Below, one piece after another: positions 1 through 9,675 of a stretch of 64,000 bases of DNA; the first letter of the stretch is position 1, and the number at the start of each line of letters is the position of its first letter. Source of the stretch: Candidatus Uabimicrobium amorphum. Lineage in GTDB: Bacteria > Planctomycetota > Uabimicrobiia > Uabimicrobiales > Uabimicrobiaceae. The position numbers were made by a program, and so were the translations under genes. The notes beneath the pieces are model-generated. The model saw nothing but the letters and a program-made list of their open reading frames with translations. It had not been told where the DNA came from and made no database searches. The stretch lies in NCBI RefSeq assembly GCF_009002475.1, contig NZ_AP019860.1, forward strand, positions 5,780,501 to 5,844,500, given 5' to 3'.

Positions 1-571
1 TTTCTTCTATGGCGATGCACATTTTACAGGTGTGTAGGGAACCATGGAGTTTTTTCACTAAACGATGTACCCATTTATCAACAACAATGGACATTGCCGT
101 GCACATGATGGCCAATAAAAGTGAAAATCTCCACGGAGTTTTTCGACATTGTGTGACAAAATCTCTTGCGTATTTATATAGGCAAAACATGGCGGCAATG
201 ATGATGGCCAAAAAAACAGTACCGCCGATGATTTTTTTGATGATGGGGATTTCAGGGCTGAGATAAAAACCATCACCAAACATACTACGTTTGGTGAAAA
301 GTTTATGTAAACTACACTCACGCATTAGCATTAACGCAAAAAGTGCGATCCATGCCATGGTTATTTTTTTGCGCAAGTTGATTCCAATGATGATGGCCAT
401 GATCATGGCCACCACGTAACCAATATTGCTCGTATATTCCAATACACCGTTTTCTCTACCCACGTAGTGAAAATGTTTTGCAGTGTAGGGAGCGCATATT
501 ACAATAACAATGAGTGTATAGAGGATCGTTGTCAAAATGGTAAAACGTTTGGTGTTAATGATTGTTTCCAC
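1..571 (-). CDS. Partial multi-pass membrane protein, C-terminus outside the window
   Basis: An open frame runs from a GTG at 571 to the window edge without a stop, giving about 190 residues. An AAGGGA ribosome site lies 6 bases before the GTG. The translation has several hydrophobic stretches separated by short basic loops, for example around residues 11-25, 45-60 and 105-125, so an inner-membrane protein is likely. No family motif is recognised. It follows the GST gene by 19 bases on the same strand and probably shares its transcript. Function is unknown. Confidence 0.6.
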   Translation of the reverse strand, partial: METIINTKRFTILTTILYTLIVIVICAPYTAKHFHYVGRENGVLEYTSNIGYVVAMIMAIIIGINLRKKITMAWIALFALMLMRECSLHKLFTKRSMFGDGFYLSPEIPIIKKIIGGTVFLAIIIAAMFCLYKYARDFVTQCRKTPWRFSLLLAIMCTAMSIVVDKWVHRLVKKLHGSLHTCKMCIAIEE

Positions 572-590
572 GTTGTTCCCTTACGGCTTT

Positions 591-1223
591 TTATACAACA
601 GCTCCTGGCTGTTTGTCTGGATGGGAATTTTGGTAACTCTCTAGTTCAATGCAATTGTTGTATACGCGGAAAATGTTGGGGTATTTTTCCAACTCTACCC
701 CAAATCGCAGAGCATTATAACATTGTGGAAGCAAGCATAAATCTGCCAGAGTGATTGTGTTACCAAAACTGTAGTTGCTGGTTGCCGACATTGTTGCTTC
801 ATAGGAAGCGAAACCAGCGTTGATCCAATGTTGGGCATACTCTTTGCGTTTTTCTTTGTCTGGCGAATAATAAACTTGTGCCGCTAAATTTTGCAATGGT
901 TGCGTACCCGCAGCAATGATCAAAGCTAGTTGTCGTACTTTTAGTCTTTCGTGTCTATCTTTAGGCAATAAGCTGGGCTCGGGGTATTGTTCTTCTAACC
1001 ACTCAATAATTGCGAGAGACTCGCCAAAGGGCTGGCCATTTATTTCTAAACATGGCACAAATCCACTGGCGTTTTTCGCAATGTATTCCGCAGACTGTTG
1101 TTCTTTTTTCAGTAGATTTACAGCGATGGATTCATATTTGATTTTTTTTATCTCTAAAGCCCAACGCACACGCCATGATGAAGATGAGCGCCAATAGTGG
1201 TATAGTTTTAATTCGTGTGTCAT
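591..1223 (-). CDS. Zeta-class glutathione S-transferase / maleylacetoacetate isomerase-like
   Basis: The 210 residues match the usual length of the MaiA/zeta GST family, whose members isomerise maleylacetoacetate in tyrosine breakdown or conjugate glutathione. The N-terminal thioredoxin-like half carries the family signature in the form SSSSWRVRWAL (about residues 13-23). The glutathione-site segment FGESLAIIEWLEE (about 66-78) and the helical half with NTITLADLCLLPQ (about 153-165) follow. The family signature normally reads SSCxWRVR; here the cysteine is serine. It lies 9 bases after the pseudokinase gene, and no tyrosine-pathway gene is nearby, so the isomerase role is inferred from family only. 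Confidence 0.85.
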   Translation of the reverse strand: MTHELKLYHYWRSSSSWRVRWALEIKKIKYESIAVNLLKKEQQSAEYIAKNASGFVPCLEINGQPFGESLAIIEWLEEQYPEPSLLPKDRHERLKVRQLALIIAAGTQPLQNLAAQVYYSPDKEKRKEYAQHWINAGFASYEATMSATSNYSFGNTITLADLCLLPQCYNALRFGVELEKYPNIFRVYNNCIELESYQNSHPDKQPGAVV

Positions 1224-1232
1224 CGTCGTTCC

Positions 1233-4200
1233 TTAAAATTGCCATTCGAAGGCCCACAGTTTTATAATTCCATCACTTCCTGCCGAGTAACCGAAAAATC
1301 CTTGTGGATCGAGATGAACTTTGACTACTTTTCCGGTATGAGCCTGTATTTGGTTTATACATTTCTCTTGTTCAAAGTCCCAAAGATATAAATTACCGCG
1401 ATTGCTTCCTAGCAGTGCAACGTTCTGTTCTCGGGAAATGGACATAGAGGTAAGCGCTTCATTGGTGGCGATTTTATATACATCGTTACAATTTCCGCTA
1501 CGCATACTCCATATTTTTAAACAACCATCGGTACCACAAGATACCATCGCTGCTTTTTCCGGATCGAGAATGCTAATTTGTGAAGTTGGACCAGCAGTTT
1601 TGTTGGTTTGTAATATACATTTTTGGGTGGATGTTTCCCAAAATTTGATGTTGCCTTGTAGAGAACTACTGATAATAACCGAATGGTCGTCGGTTATTGC
1701 TAAGTCGGTGATGTAGTCGATACTTTGACATATACCAAGAGGATCTCCGCTTTGATGGTTCCAAAATTGAATTGTTCCATCAGAACTTGCGGAAATAAGT
1801 GTGTCATTGATTGTTTTTACGCAGGTGATATTATTGGTATGGCCTTCCAATATTTTCCAGTTGTCAGACTCGGGACTCCATAAATGTACGAAGTGGTTGT
1901 TATCACCAAAACACAGGTTGCGTTTGTTGGGTGTCATTACAAAGCACGAAAAGTCGTATTTGCTTTTTTGCCAAAAAACATCACAACTTTTTTCGGAGAC
2001 TTGCCAGCGGTATAGACGACTATTCTCGCAGATGGAGAAGAAATAATCATCATTAAGAATTAGAAAGTCTTTGATGCCACTGTCGTGGTAAAAAATGGAG
2101 ATTAATTTGTGATTATTGATCTCTCGTGAGCGTGCTCCATATTTTTTTGTGATGGCCGTAACATTCTTCAATGTTTCTAGATACAAATTTTCATTGGTGG
2201 TATCGAGGATTTTTTTGTAAAAATCAAGGGCCTTTTCGACTTTGTTGTTGTGGATAAAGTTTTCCGCCTTGTCTTGCCAAAAAGCAACTTGCTGCCGTTC
2301 TTCCAGTGATACGGGTTGCGTTAAACGATCGAGGACAAATGGGGATTCTACCCAACAAGGACAGCGTCGCAAGCTGATGTCCTCAAAAACGCGTACTGTA
2401 CCGTCGACATATCCAGCAATGATAATGGATTTGTCACGAGAAAGCGTAATTTGCGTGATGCTTTTGCGGTTTCCTTGTAGCATGGCTATTTTTGTATTGG
2501 AGGGCACATCCAAAATGTGAATGTTACCGCATGCATCTCCTGAAACCGCCATGGAACCATCAGAGCTAAGAGATAGAGAGGTGATGTCTCCTTGCAAATT
2601 GCACATTTGCGCAATACAACCACCGTTGAGTATATCCCAAACGCGTACAGTTTTATCCCAACTTCCCGAAGCAACAATGTCTCCTTCATTGGAAATATCA
2701 ACACAGTTGACGCAATCTTCATGTTCGTCGAGACTGAGCAAACATTCGCCATTTTCTACGTTCCACACCTTTACCGTTTTGTCGAGACTTCCCGAAACAA
2801 AAAGCTTACCTGTGCTGGTAATGGCAATACTGGTTACCGCCTTGTTGTGCTCTTTTAATTCATGTGTACATGTGTGCGATTTCATATTCCATATTTTGAT
2901 GTTCGAGTCGCCGTGAATCGAAATTCCCACTTCTTTGTTCTCACCAAAAACAATATCGCTCATATGTTCACTAAAAAAGCTACGGTGTATGCGTCCAGTT
3001 CGTGATAGCGGAATTTGCATGGAACTTTGTACTTGTTGCTGTTTTTCGCCTTGTGGCCAGCTCCAAATATGCTCAATACCATCAATTGTGGTTACCGATA
3101 TATATCTCTTTTTCTTGGTGATCGCCAAGTCGATGATGTTTCTTCTTGTGTAAAATGTACGTACATGACTCCAGTTGTTTTTGGGGTGTTGTATTTTGAG
3201 TGCCTCGCTGTGAAAACCTTTTTCAAAATATTCTCTGGCTTTTGGCCAGTCTCCCATTGAGGTTACCACCATTCCGTAAGCTAAAAATAGGTCGAAATAT
3301 GGTAAAGGATAGTTGAGCCCTTCGCTCCACGCTTGGTGGGCACTTTTTTCATCTTGTAGTGCAAGACAACTTGCTCCCATCAGGTACCATAACTCTTGAG
3401 TGGCATTTTCCGTTTTCACTAAGGAACGAAATATCTGTCGTGCTTTTTCGTATTCTCCCATGCGATAGTATAGCAAGCCTTCGAGAAATTGTAGTTGTTC
3501 GTCTTTCTGTGTTATTTTGTCTAACTCTTCGACCATATCCTGAATAAAACTTCCAAATTCGAGGCACACCATACACTGAAATCTAATGATTTTTTGCGGA
3601 TCTATGTATTGAAGATCTTTGGTACTTTCCAAGCATTCGCGCAATGAAATTTTTTGTTCGCGTAGTTGCAGTAATTTCAGATTTAAAATGGCAGAAATAC
3701 GATCGGTGTGCAGAAGTGAGACGTCACGTAAAATACTTTTGGCTTTTTGCGGATCTTTATTGTCTATTTCGCCAAGAGCACGGTTATTGAGGGATATAGA
3801 GAGTAAACTTGTGTCAGGAAATGTTTCCGCTATGTAGTTGATGCCTGTATAGCTTTCGTATATTTTGTGTAGATTCGATTTTATTGTGGCGAAAGAAGGA
3901 CGACTTTGTGGCGAAGGTGACAAGCACGACGCAACTAGTTCGGAAAACTCATTGAATACATAGGAATATTTTTGCTTTAAAGTTGGTATACTCCCACGCT
4001 CGTGTTTGCGTGTGTAGAAAGCGAATAGTTTTTTCAAATTGCCTTCGAAGTAAAAGGGGAATTCGCGCGTGCACATGTAGTACACAAGCATACCAAATGC
4101 ATACACATCGGCCGCAAAATTTTCTTTCCACGAAAAGTTGGTGGTGAGAAAAAATTCGGGAGGAAGAGTTGCAAATTTTTTATATATTTTTTGTGCGTCA

Positions 4201-4724
4201 AAGTCAAAGGGATCTTCTGTAAATAACGGGCGCAAACCTCGTGCGGCGTTTTCTAAATTTTCGGCAAACTCCCAACGAATGTTGTTTATTTTGATACGTC
4301 CATTTTGTGAAACGATAATGTTGTCGGGAAGAAGGGCACCATGCACTACTCTTTCATCGTGAAGATATTCCATTCCTTGGCTAATTTGGATGGCAAATTC
4401 CAAAATTTGCGGAAAGTTTTCCGTTGAGTACTGCAACGGGATCGATGTTAAATTTTTCCCCACGGTGTTTTCAATGAACAGACACGGTTTGCTATCAAAA
4501 GTTTTGGTAAAATATGCACATACCACGTTGGGATGTGAACTGACCTCAATCCAAGTTTGTGCTTCGTCGTATAGAAAATCTTGAGACCCCTGTAAATCCT
4601 TAATCACGCGCACAACCACGTATTCTCTCCACGAGTTATGCCAAACTTTGTGGTCGGTGTAGTACGCTGTTTCATTTAGGATTTTTTCAAAACAATATTT
4701 TTTGTGTAAAACATTCGTATTCAT
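1233..4724 (-). CDS. Pseudokinase with TPR-like helices and two blocks of WD40 repeats
   Basis: This 1,163-residue protein starts with a protein-kinase fold (about 10-290). The kinase subdomain order is recognisable: YVVVRVI for the lysine strand, an HPNVV segment, VVHGALLPDN for the catalytic loop and DVYAFGMLVYY. The glycine-rich loop is missing, the VAIK lysine reads arginine (R39), HRD reads HGA (128-130) and DFG reads about NIR, so phosphotransfer is unlikely. Helical TPR-like repeats fill about 310-520. Two WD40 blocks follow, about 580-800 and 880-1163, with repeats such as SGSLDKTVKVW and SGSWDKTVRVW, separated by another helical segment. No signal peptide or membrane segment is seen. 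It is probably a cytoplasmic scaffold or sensor, cotranscribed with the GH57-like gene 12 bases upstream. Confidence 0.88.
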   Translation of the reverse strand: MNTNVLHKKYCFEKILNETAYYTDHKVWHNSWREYVVVRVIKDLQGSQDFLYDEAQTWIEVSSHPNVVCAYFTKTFDSKPCLFIENTVGKNLTSIPLQYSTENFPQILEFAIQISQGMEYLHDERVVHGALLPDNIIVSQNGRIKINNIRWEFAENLENAARGLRPLFTEDPFDFDAQKIYKKFATLPPEFFLTTNFSWKENFAADVYAFGMLVYYMCTREFPFYFEGNLKKLFAFYTRKHERGSIPTLKQKYSYVFNEFSELVASCLSPSPQSRPSFATIKSNLHKIYESYTGINYIAETFPDTSLLSISLNNRALGEIDNKDPQKAKSILRDVSLLHTDRISAILNLKLLQLREQKISLRECLESTKDLQYIDPQKIIRFQCMVCLEFGSFIQDMVEELDKITQKDEQLQFLEGLLYYRMGEYEKARQIFRSLVKTENATQELWYLMGASCLALQDEKSAHQAWSEGLNYPLPYFDLFLAYGMVVTSMGDWPKAREYFEKGFHSEALKIQHPKNNWSHVRTFYTRRNIIDLAITKKKRYISVTTIDGIEHIWSWPQGEKQQQVQSSMQIPLSRTGRIHRSFFSEHMSDIVFGENKEVGISIHGDSNIKIWNMKSHTCTHELKEHNKAVTSIAITSTGKLFVSGSLDKTVKVWNVENGECLLSLDEHEDCVNCVDISNEGDIVASGSWDKTVRVWDILNGGCIAQMCNLQGDITSLSLSSDGSMAVSGDACGNIHILDVPSNTKIAMLQGNRKSITQITLSRDKSIIIAGYVDGTVRVFEDISLRRCPCWVESPFVLDRLTQPVSLEERQQVAFWQDKAENFIHNNKVEKALDFYKKILDTTNENLYLETLKNVTAITKKYGARSREINNHKLISIFYHDSGIKDFLILNDDYFFSICENSRLYRWQVSEKSCDVFWQKSKYDFSCFVMTPNKRNLCFGDNNHFVHLWSPESDNWKILEGHTNNITCVKTINDTLISASSDGTIQFWNHQSGDPLGICQSIDYITDLAITDDHSVIISSSLQGNIKFWETSTQKCILQTNKTAGPTSQISILDPEKAAMVSCGTDGCLKIWSMRSGNCNDVYKIATNEALTSMSISREQNVALLGSNRGNLYLWDFEQEKCINQIQAHTGKVVKVHLDPQGFFGYSAGSDGIIKLWAFEWQF

Positions 4725-4736
4725 AATTTTTCCGGC

Positions 4737-5822
4737 CTATGCGTCTAATGCATTTTTCATGGCTAATTGAGCTCTTTCACATGCTTGGATGTATAAATCG
4801 GCAACATTTTGGTATTGCATTTGATTTGAAGAGGAGTCTAGTTGTTCGAGATATTCTTCTGTAAAGCAATAGTCATGGGCAAAAAGTAAACTTTTCCATG
4901 CTTTGCGAATTGCCAATGCTTCGGGATCTTTTTTCTCTTTTTCGATAATGAGATCTCGTGCTTGTGCTGCAAGTTGGTGTAATCTTTTGTCTTGAATGAG
5001 CGCTGGGCCCAGCTCTGCTTCATTTTCTGCTCGTTCGATGAGCGGAAAAGGTAGAGAAAAGTGAAAATTACCCGCGCCCTGTAGTCCTTCGATAAAAAAG
5101 CGCAGTCTTTGGATTGCTGAACGTGGACCTTCTTGAAAAAATGGTGTCTCAGCGCTGACATGTAACATTAGAACGGGTTTATCTGCTTTATCAAAAAGGT
5201 GAAATAGTTCATTGGTGAAGTCTTTCGCGGTAATTTTACCGGTGAATAAATCGTTGATTTTTTCCTCTGAACTGACAAGGCCGTTTGTATAGCTTGAAAT
5301 AACATGTATATGTGAGTTTTTTAAACCACGCATTTTGTGAATGGTCGAGGTGCTCTCAGGTGCTTTTTTGTAAAAATCGACGATGCAATTTCCGGAAAGA
5401 AGAGCACATTTGAAACCAGCTTTCTTTAAAATACCAGGCATATAAACATCAATCCATCCCTCTTGAGGCATGAAAATATTTGTCGATTTACCAAAAGTTT
5501 CTTTGTTTACTTCGTGTGCAAATCCTAGTTGATGGAGTATTTCAGTCTTGGAAAGTTGTGTAAAAGCCGCACTACTAAATCCTTTTGTGGCGATGATACT
5601 CTGCTCTTTGGATACCATATTTTTAAGCGATTGGATAATTTCTTCTTGACGCTGTGTATGTAGTCTTTCAAGAACACGCCCCGATATAGCGTGAACTGTA
5701 GGTAACATCAAGTCGTTACACATGTTGAGTAGCGGATTGTACGCCTTTTCGCAAAGTTGCGTAAACATTTCTTGAGGAACTTTTTGTGGGTTATAGTCGA
5801 GGACAACGACAACTTCTATCAT
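4737..5822 (-). CDS. Glycoside hydrolase 57/deacetylase-like barrel protein
   Basis: The 361-residue protein begins with a beta strand MIEVVVVLDYNP. Spacing and sequence around IFMPQEGWIDVYMPGILKKAG (about 118-138) resemble the GH57 and polysaccharide-deacetylase barrel, where a conserved acid sits before a helix that ends at the next strand. A clear HQPH or catalytic-glutamate motif typical of active GH57 amylases is not evident, so this is a distant or inactive relative at best. The second half is helical. It is the first gene of a tight minus-strand run with the pseudokinase, GST and membrane protein. Substrate is unknown and the family call is tentative. Confidence 0.5.
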   Translation of the reverse strand: MIEVVVVLDYNPQKVPQEMFTQLCEKAYNPLLNMCNDLMLPTVHAISGRVLERLHTQRQEEIIQSLKNMVSKEQSIIATKGFSSAAFTQLSKTEILHQLGFAHEVNKETFGKSTNIFMPQEGWIDVYMPGILKKAGFKCALLSGNCIVDFYKKAPESTSTIHKMRGLKNSHIHVISSYTNGLVSSEEKINDLFTGKITAKDFTNELFHLFDKADKPVLMLHVSAETPFFQEGPRSAIQRLRFFIEGLQGAGNFHFSLPFPLIERAENEAELGPALIQDKRLHQLAAQARDLIIEKEKKDPEALAIRKAWKSLLFAHDYCFTEEYLEQLDSSSNQMQYQNVADLYIQACERAQLAMKNALDA

Positions 5823-5872
5823 TTTATATCTCCATTACTATTCCATATGACACCCAAGCAAACCAAAAACCA

Positions 5873-5894
5873 CCAATAAACTTTTTATTATTGG
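5873..5894 (-). terminator. Weak hairpin between the kinase and the GH57-like gene
   Basis: CCAATAA pairs with TTATTGG across an 8-base loop. On the minus strand it is followed by a T-rich stretch, so it could end the kinase transcript before the next minus-strand gene. The stem is AT-rich and short. Confidence 0.3.
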
Positions 5895-5970
5895 CAGCAC
5901 AGCTCTATTTTACAAAAAAATTAGTGTGTGTCATTAACTAAATCTGATTTTGTGAATAGAACCGCAACAA

Positions 5971-8900
5971 CTACTTTTTCTCTAAAACCTTTAATAACGA
6001 TTGCTCAAGGTTTTCTAACTGACGATACCAGTTTTGTTGTTCCGAAGTCAACTTGAGTAAGTAAAAACCAAATTGAACATGACGATATGCCAACGCCATT
6101 TTCTGTAATTTACGGTATAAGTTTGCTTGGCGGATGTAAACCTTCACACTGACAGGGAGATATTTTACGAATTCGTCATATACGTGTTGTGTGGGGAAGC
6201 GTTTACTGTGGAAAAAAGAATAACGTGAAGTTTTTTGTGCCAAATCATATAGTAGTTTTAGCACTTTGTCATCAACGCTTTTTTGTAAGAGACTGCGAAT
6301 GCGCAACAACTCTAGTTGATACAGAGAGTCGTAATAGAAGCGGGGATCTTGTTCCTGACATTTTTGTAACTTTTTGAGCAATTGATGTGCTTGGGTGGAG
6401 GAAAGGCCATCTTTAAATTTTCGGCATATTTGGTCTATGGAATACCAAGTATTTAGTTTGTGCGCGTCTTTTCCTTTGTAGTTTTTCAAAACTTGTGAGA
6501 ACTGCGGATGGTTTTGTGCAAGTAGACAACGCAAAATTTGTCCTTGAAGTTCTATGCCCGACTTTTTGTACAGATTTAATAGGAAGTCACCGGGTAAAGT
6601 GTGGTAATTTTTTACCATCGAAAATATATTGGGTTTTTTCTTCACAAGTTGTGGAATTTTTTCGCGAAACAGAGGGTGTGCTTTGGCGATTTTCTTTTTG
6701 AAACTTTTTGTGGCAAATTTATCGAGGCGCTGCAGACGGTAAAAGTACCAATTTAAATCCAGCAAAAGCAACAATTGTTGTTCGAGGGGAAGTTCTTGTA
6801 AATCACCCTTATTTAAGAAAGAAATTTGTAGTGGATCGCGACGGATGGCTTGCCAACGATAAAGGGTACTTGTCGCTTTATTGCCACGTATTTTTTCTAT
6901 TTTACTTTGGTGATCCATAAAATCTTTGCCGTTCTCCATAAAATTTACTAATTGTGAAAGTTTTTCGTCATCTTTTGCATATACTTTTATCGAAAGTTTT
7001 ATTGCGTCTGCATAAGCGTTAAAAAGTGGCTTGTTAAATGTAAAGTTACATTGCATTTTTTGCGACCACTTTCCCAACAAAATATTTACCAAAAAAAAGT
7101 GCGGGTAGTCTTTTTGTGTATGGTACAGCTGCGCTAGTTGTTCTTTATTCTCTTTTATTTTGCTACGTGTATAGAAATAGCGTGTTTCCGTCAATTCGGG
7201 ATACAGTGAAAAAAGTCCACGCGATAATTTCGCCACTTTGGAATGATTTTTGGTGGCATGTGCTTTTAGCAAAGGTAACATATGTGCAAAGACTGTTTTG
7301 TCTAAATTTTTTGCGACAAAATTTTCTAAATGTTTCCAGTTGTTGCCTTTGTCGCGGGAGTGTAAAATCCAGTATTGTAAAAATGCGTCGTTGATGTTCT
7401 TTTCTTGTTGTTGAAAATCATCATGTGGGTTCCAGTTACCTAGTGCAAAAAAAGCGTTTTCAAACTGACCCAATGGATAATAGCACACGGGATGAAAAAT
7501 TTGCGGTTGTAGTTGTGGGTATCTACGCGCGAAAATATCGCTATAAACGAGTAACAAGTGATACTGACCTAGACAAGCAAAAGTGCGAAGGCAATAGTAC
7601 ACGCCAACAGCACCGTATTTTTCTGCACGTAGAACCGCTGGGGTAAGTTCAAAAGCGCGTTTCCATTTACCGCGATACACATAACTGACGAGTTTACATA
7701 GTGGGTCACCAGTGTAAATTTTGTGATCGCGAATATTTTCCATTCCACTGAGCTGCCGTGCACATTCCTGGAACTGTTTTTGTTGCGCGGCTAAAATACA
7801 ATCTTGTAATTTTTTTTCTAACACGGACAGCTTTACCGTTGCCTGTTGTTTTTCTTCGGTTTCCTGCCCCGCGAAGCGATTGATTGTGACACCGATCACA
7901 AGCCCTGTGAGCAAGAAGCAAAACATAACAATATATATGTACTGATTTTGTCGTTGTTTGCGTCGACTAGCAATGTAACGTTTACTGCGCGACAAATCAA
8001 AATCGCTACCATACTTAGCACGAAGTTTCTGTAATTTACGAATCTCTTCACTGGAAACTTCGATACTTGGTTTCCACTTGCGATTTATTACGGTATCGTC
8101 GTAAATAATTGTTGTCGAGTCTGTTTTTAACTCGTAAAAAATAGTGGCGAGTTCGTCAACGAGATCTTTACAGGAAGGTAAGCGGTTTTGTGCGTCTTTT
8201 TCCAAACACTTTTCTACTATCAATGAAATTTTTTGGTAAATAGGAACTTCATTTTTGGCTTGTTGCGGCAAGATCTCCCATAGGGAGGGGACATTGCGAT
8301 TGGTGACAGCATTCCAAGTGGATATTGTCGTTGCCTTTTGAAAAGGAGAGAGTTTTGCCCAAGCAAAAAATTGATAGAGTGTTGTTCCAACGCTAAAGAC
8401 ATCGCTATTTTTGCTAATGAGACCTTCTATTTGTTCTGGGCTCATGTACGCAGGTGTACCGACGGCACCTCCTTGAGTCAAATCATTCGGACGATGCTCT
8501 AGATCCTTGCCAAGACCTAGATCTAATAGTTTTACATTTTTACGTCGTTCGTCTACCATGATATTGAGAGGTTTTATGTCGCGATGGATAATACCAGCGG
8601 TGTTAATAAGGTACACCGCTTGTGAAATTTGAATGGCAATGGCAAGCTGCTCTTTCAAGCTGAGGCTAGATGGCTTATTTTGAATAATTTCTTCTAAAGA
8701 TACGCCTTCTGCATATTCCATTACCAAAAAGATATGATCACCTATTTCATAGAAATCGTACGCTTTGACGATATTTGGGTGATTGATCGCCGAAAGAAAT
8801 TCATATTCGCGAATAGCTCTTTCTCGTGTTTGTGACCTTGTATTTGCCGGGAAAATGATCTGTTTTATCGCAACTTTTTCCTTTGTCTGAATATTATAAC

Positions 8901-8973
8901 CAAGGTAAACACGTCCCATACCACCACTGCCGATGATTTTGCCTAATTTGTATTTTGAGTGTAAATTTTGCAA
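5971..8973 (-). CDS. Membrane Ser/Thr protein kinase with a long helical-repeat C-terminus
   Basis: The kinase domain (about 10-285) has GSGGMG in the ATP loop, VAIKQI with the ATP lysine (about K37), HRDIKPLNIMV (catalytic D about 132), DLG instead of DFG, and TPAYMSPEQ in the activation segment, so it looks active. A single membrane segment lies at about 348-368. The remaining roughly 600 residues are helix-rich and degenerate TPR-like and would lie outside the membrane. An ATG at 8988 gives 1,005 residues. The TTG at 8973 is preferred because a very strong GGGGGAGG site sits 5 bases before it, whereas the ATG has only an AGGA inside a palindrome. Expected to phosphorylate Ser/Thr in response to a signal sensed by the repeats; partners unknown. 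Confidence 0.9.
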   Translation of the reverse strand: MQNLHSKYKLGKIIGSGGMGRVYLGYNIQTKEKVAIKQIIFPANTRSQTRERAIREYEFLSAINHPNIVKAYDFYEIGDHIFLVMEYAEGVSLEEIIQNKPSSLSLKEQLAIAIQISQAVYLINTAGIIHRDIKPLNIMVDERRKNVKLLDLGLGKDLEHRPNDLTQGGAVGTPAYMSPEQIEGLISKNSDVFSVGTTLYQFFAWAKLSPFQKATTISTWNAVTNRNVPSLWEILPQQAKNEVPIYQKISLIVEKCLEKDAQNRLPSCKDLVDELATIFYELKTDSTTIIYDDTVINRKWKPSIEVSSEEIRKLQKLRAKYGSDFDLSRSKRYIASRRKQRQNQYIYIVMFCFLLTGLVIGVTINRFAGQETEEKQQATVKLSVLEKKLQDCILAAQQKQFQECARQLSGMENIRDHKIYTGDPLCKLVSYVYRGKWKRAFELTPAVLRAEKYGAVGVYYCLRTFACLGQYHLLLVYSDIFARRYPQLQPQIFHPVCYYPLGQFENAFFALGNWNPHDDFQQQEKNINDAFLQYWILHSRDKGNNWKHLENFVAKNLDKTVFAHMLPLLKAHATKNHSKVAKLSRGLFSLYPELTETRYFYTRSKIKENKEQLAQLYHTQKDYPHFFLVNILLGKWSQKMQCNFTFNKPLFNAYADAIKLSIKVYAKDDEKLSQLVNFMENGKDFMDHQSKIEKIRGNKATSTLYRWQAIRRDPLQISFLNKGDLQELPLEQQLLLLLDLNWYFYRLQRLDKFATKSFKKKIAKAHPLFREKIPQLVKKKPNIFSMVKNYHTLPGDFLLNLYKKSGIELQGQILRCLLAQNHPQFSQVLKNYKGKDAHKLNTWYSIDQICRKFKDGLSSTQAHQLLKKLQKCQEQDPRFYYDSLYQLELLRIRSLLQKSVDDKVLKLLYDLAQKTSRYSFFHSKRFPTQHVYDEFVKYLPVSVKVYIRQANLYRKLQKMALAYRHVQFGFYLLKLTSEQQNWYRQLENLEQSLLKVLEKK

Positions 8974-8989
8974 GTGGACCTCCCCCATT

Positions 8990-9014
8990 TTTTTGACAGG
9001 ATTCCTGTCAAAAA
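8990..9014. repeat. Perfect 11-bp palindrome upstream of the kinase start
   Basis: TTTTTGACAGG and its exact complement flank a 3-base centre. It lies 17-41 bases before the preferred TTG start. It contains TTGACA reading outward on both strands and could be an operator, a divergent promoter element or a leader hairpin. Its function is not established by sequence alone. Confidence 0.5.
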
Positions 9015-9163
9015 TACTTTATAAAACCCAATCAATATCTTACATGCTTACGTATCTATCTGCAAAAAAGAATAAAAAAAATATTTTTATGAAAGTTTTT
9101 TACAACAGTGAACGATTTTCGTAATGTACAAACGAAATGGATCGTTTTTAGCGAGGAACAGTT

Positions 9164-9670
9164 ATGAAAACCGAGGACGAACAAGATTCGGATATCGATC
9201 TTGAAAAATTACAAAGGGGTCATCGCGATGAGTTTGACAAAATATATCAAAAGTATGCTAGTAAGGTTTTTATGTATGCATACCGAGCTTTATCCCATCG
9301 CGAAGATGCCGAAGAAATAATACAAGAAGTTTTTTCCGAGATATGGCAGCAACGCCAAAAAATCCACTCGGAAGGTTTTATTTGGAAATTGGTTCGCTGT
9401 CGCTGCATTGATCGCTTGCGCAAGAAAAAAGTTCAATGCATCAGTGACGAACACTTGGATCAAGTTTACCGCGAAAGTGACATTGGCAAACGTTTAATCC
9501 AAGAAGAACAACGACAAAAGATACTGCAAAAAATCTCCGAAGGTGAAAGACAAGTACTCAGCTTGTTAATGAAAGGTTTAACAAGGCAAGAAATCGCTGA
9601 GCTACTCAAAACGCCGATTGGAACAATTGACTCGCGGTTACATCGCCTTAAAAATAAATTGAAAGGATGA
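9164..9670 (+). CDS. ECF-type RNA polymerase sigma factor
   Basis: The 168 residues fit a sigma-70-family ECF factor, with region 2 at about 22-70 (FDKIYQKYASKV, REDAEEIIQEVFSEIW) and region 4 at about 118-168 (LLMKGLTRQEIAELL, IGTIDSRLHRLKNKL), joined by a short linker. It would direct RNA polymerase to a small set of promoters. A GAGGA site precedes the ATG. The next gene overlaps or abuts its stop, which is typical of a sigma factor and its cognate regulator. It is transcribed away from the membrane kinase, so a link to kinase signalling, as in kinase-associated ECF groups of planctomycetes, is possible but inferred. Confidence 0.92.
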   Translation: MKTEDEQDSDIDLEKLQRGHRDEFDKIYQKYASKVFMYAYRALSHREDAEEIIQEVFSEIWQQRQKIHSEGFIWKLVRCRCIDRLRKKKVQCISDEHLDQVYRESDIGKRLIQEEQRQKILQKISEGERQVLSLLMKGLTRQEIAELLKTPIGTIDSRLHRLKNKLKG

Positions 9671-9675
9671 ATATC

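Noticed and set aside
5929..5950. Sequence TTAGTGTGTGTCATTAACTAAA resembling the MITE terminal repeat
   Set aside because: No matching opposite end is found nearby and an element would overlap the end of the kinase gene; it may be chance or a solo end.
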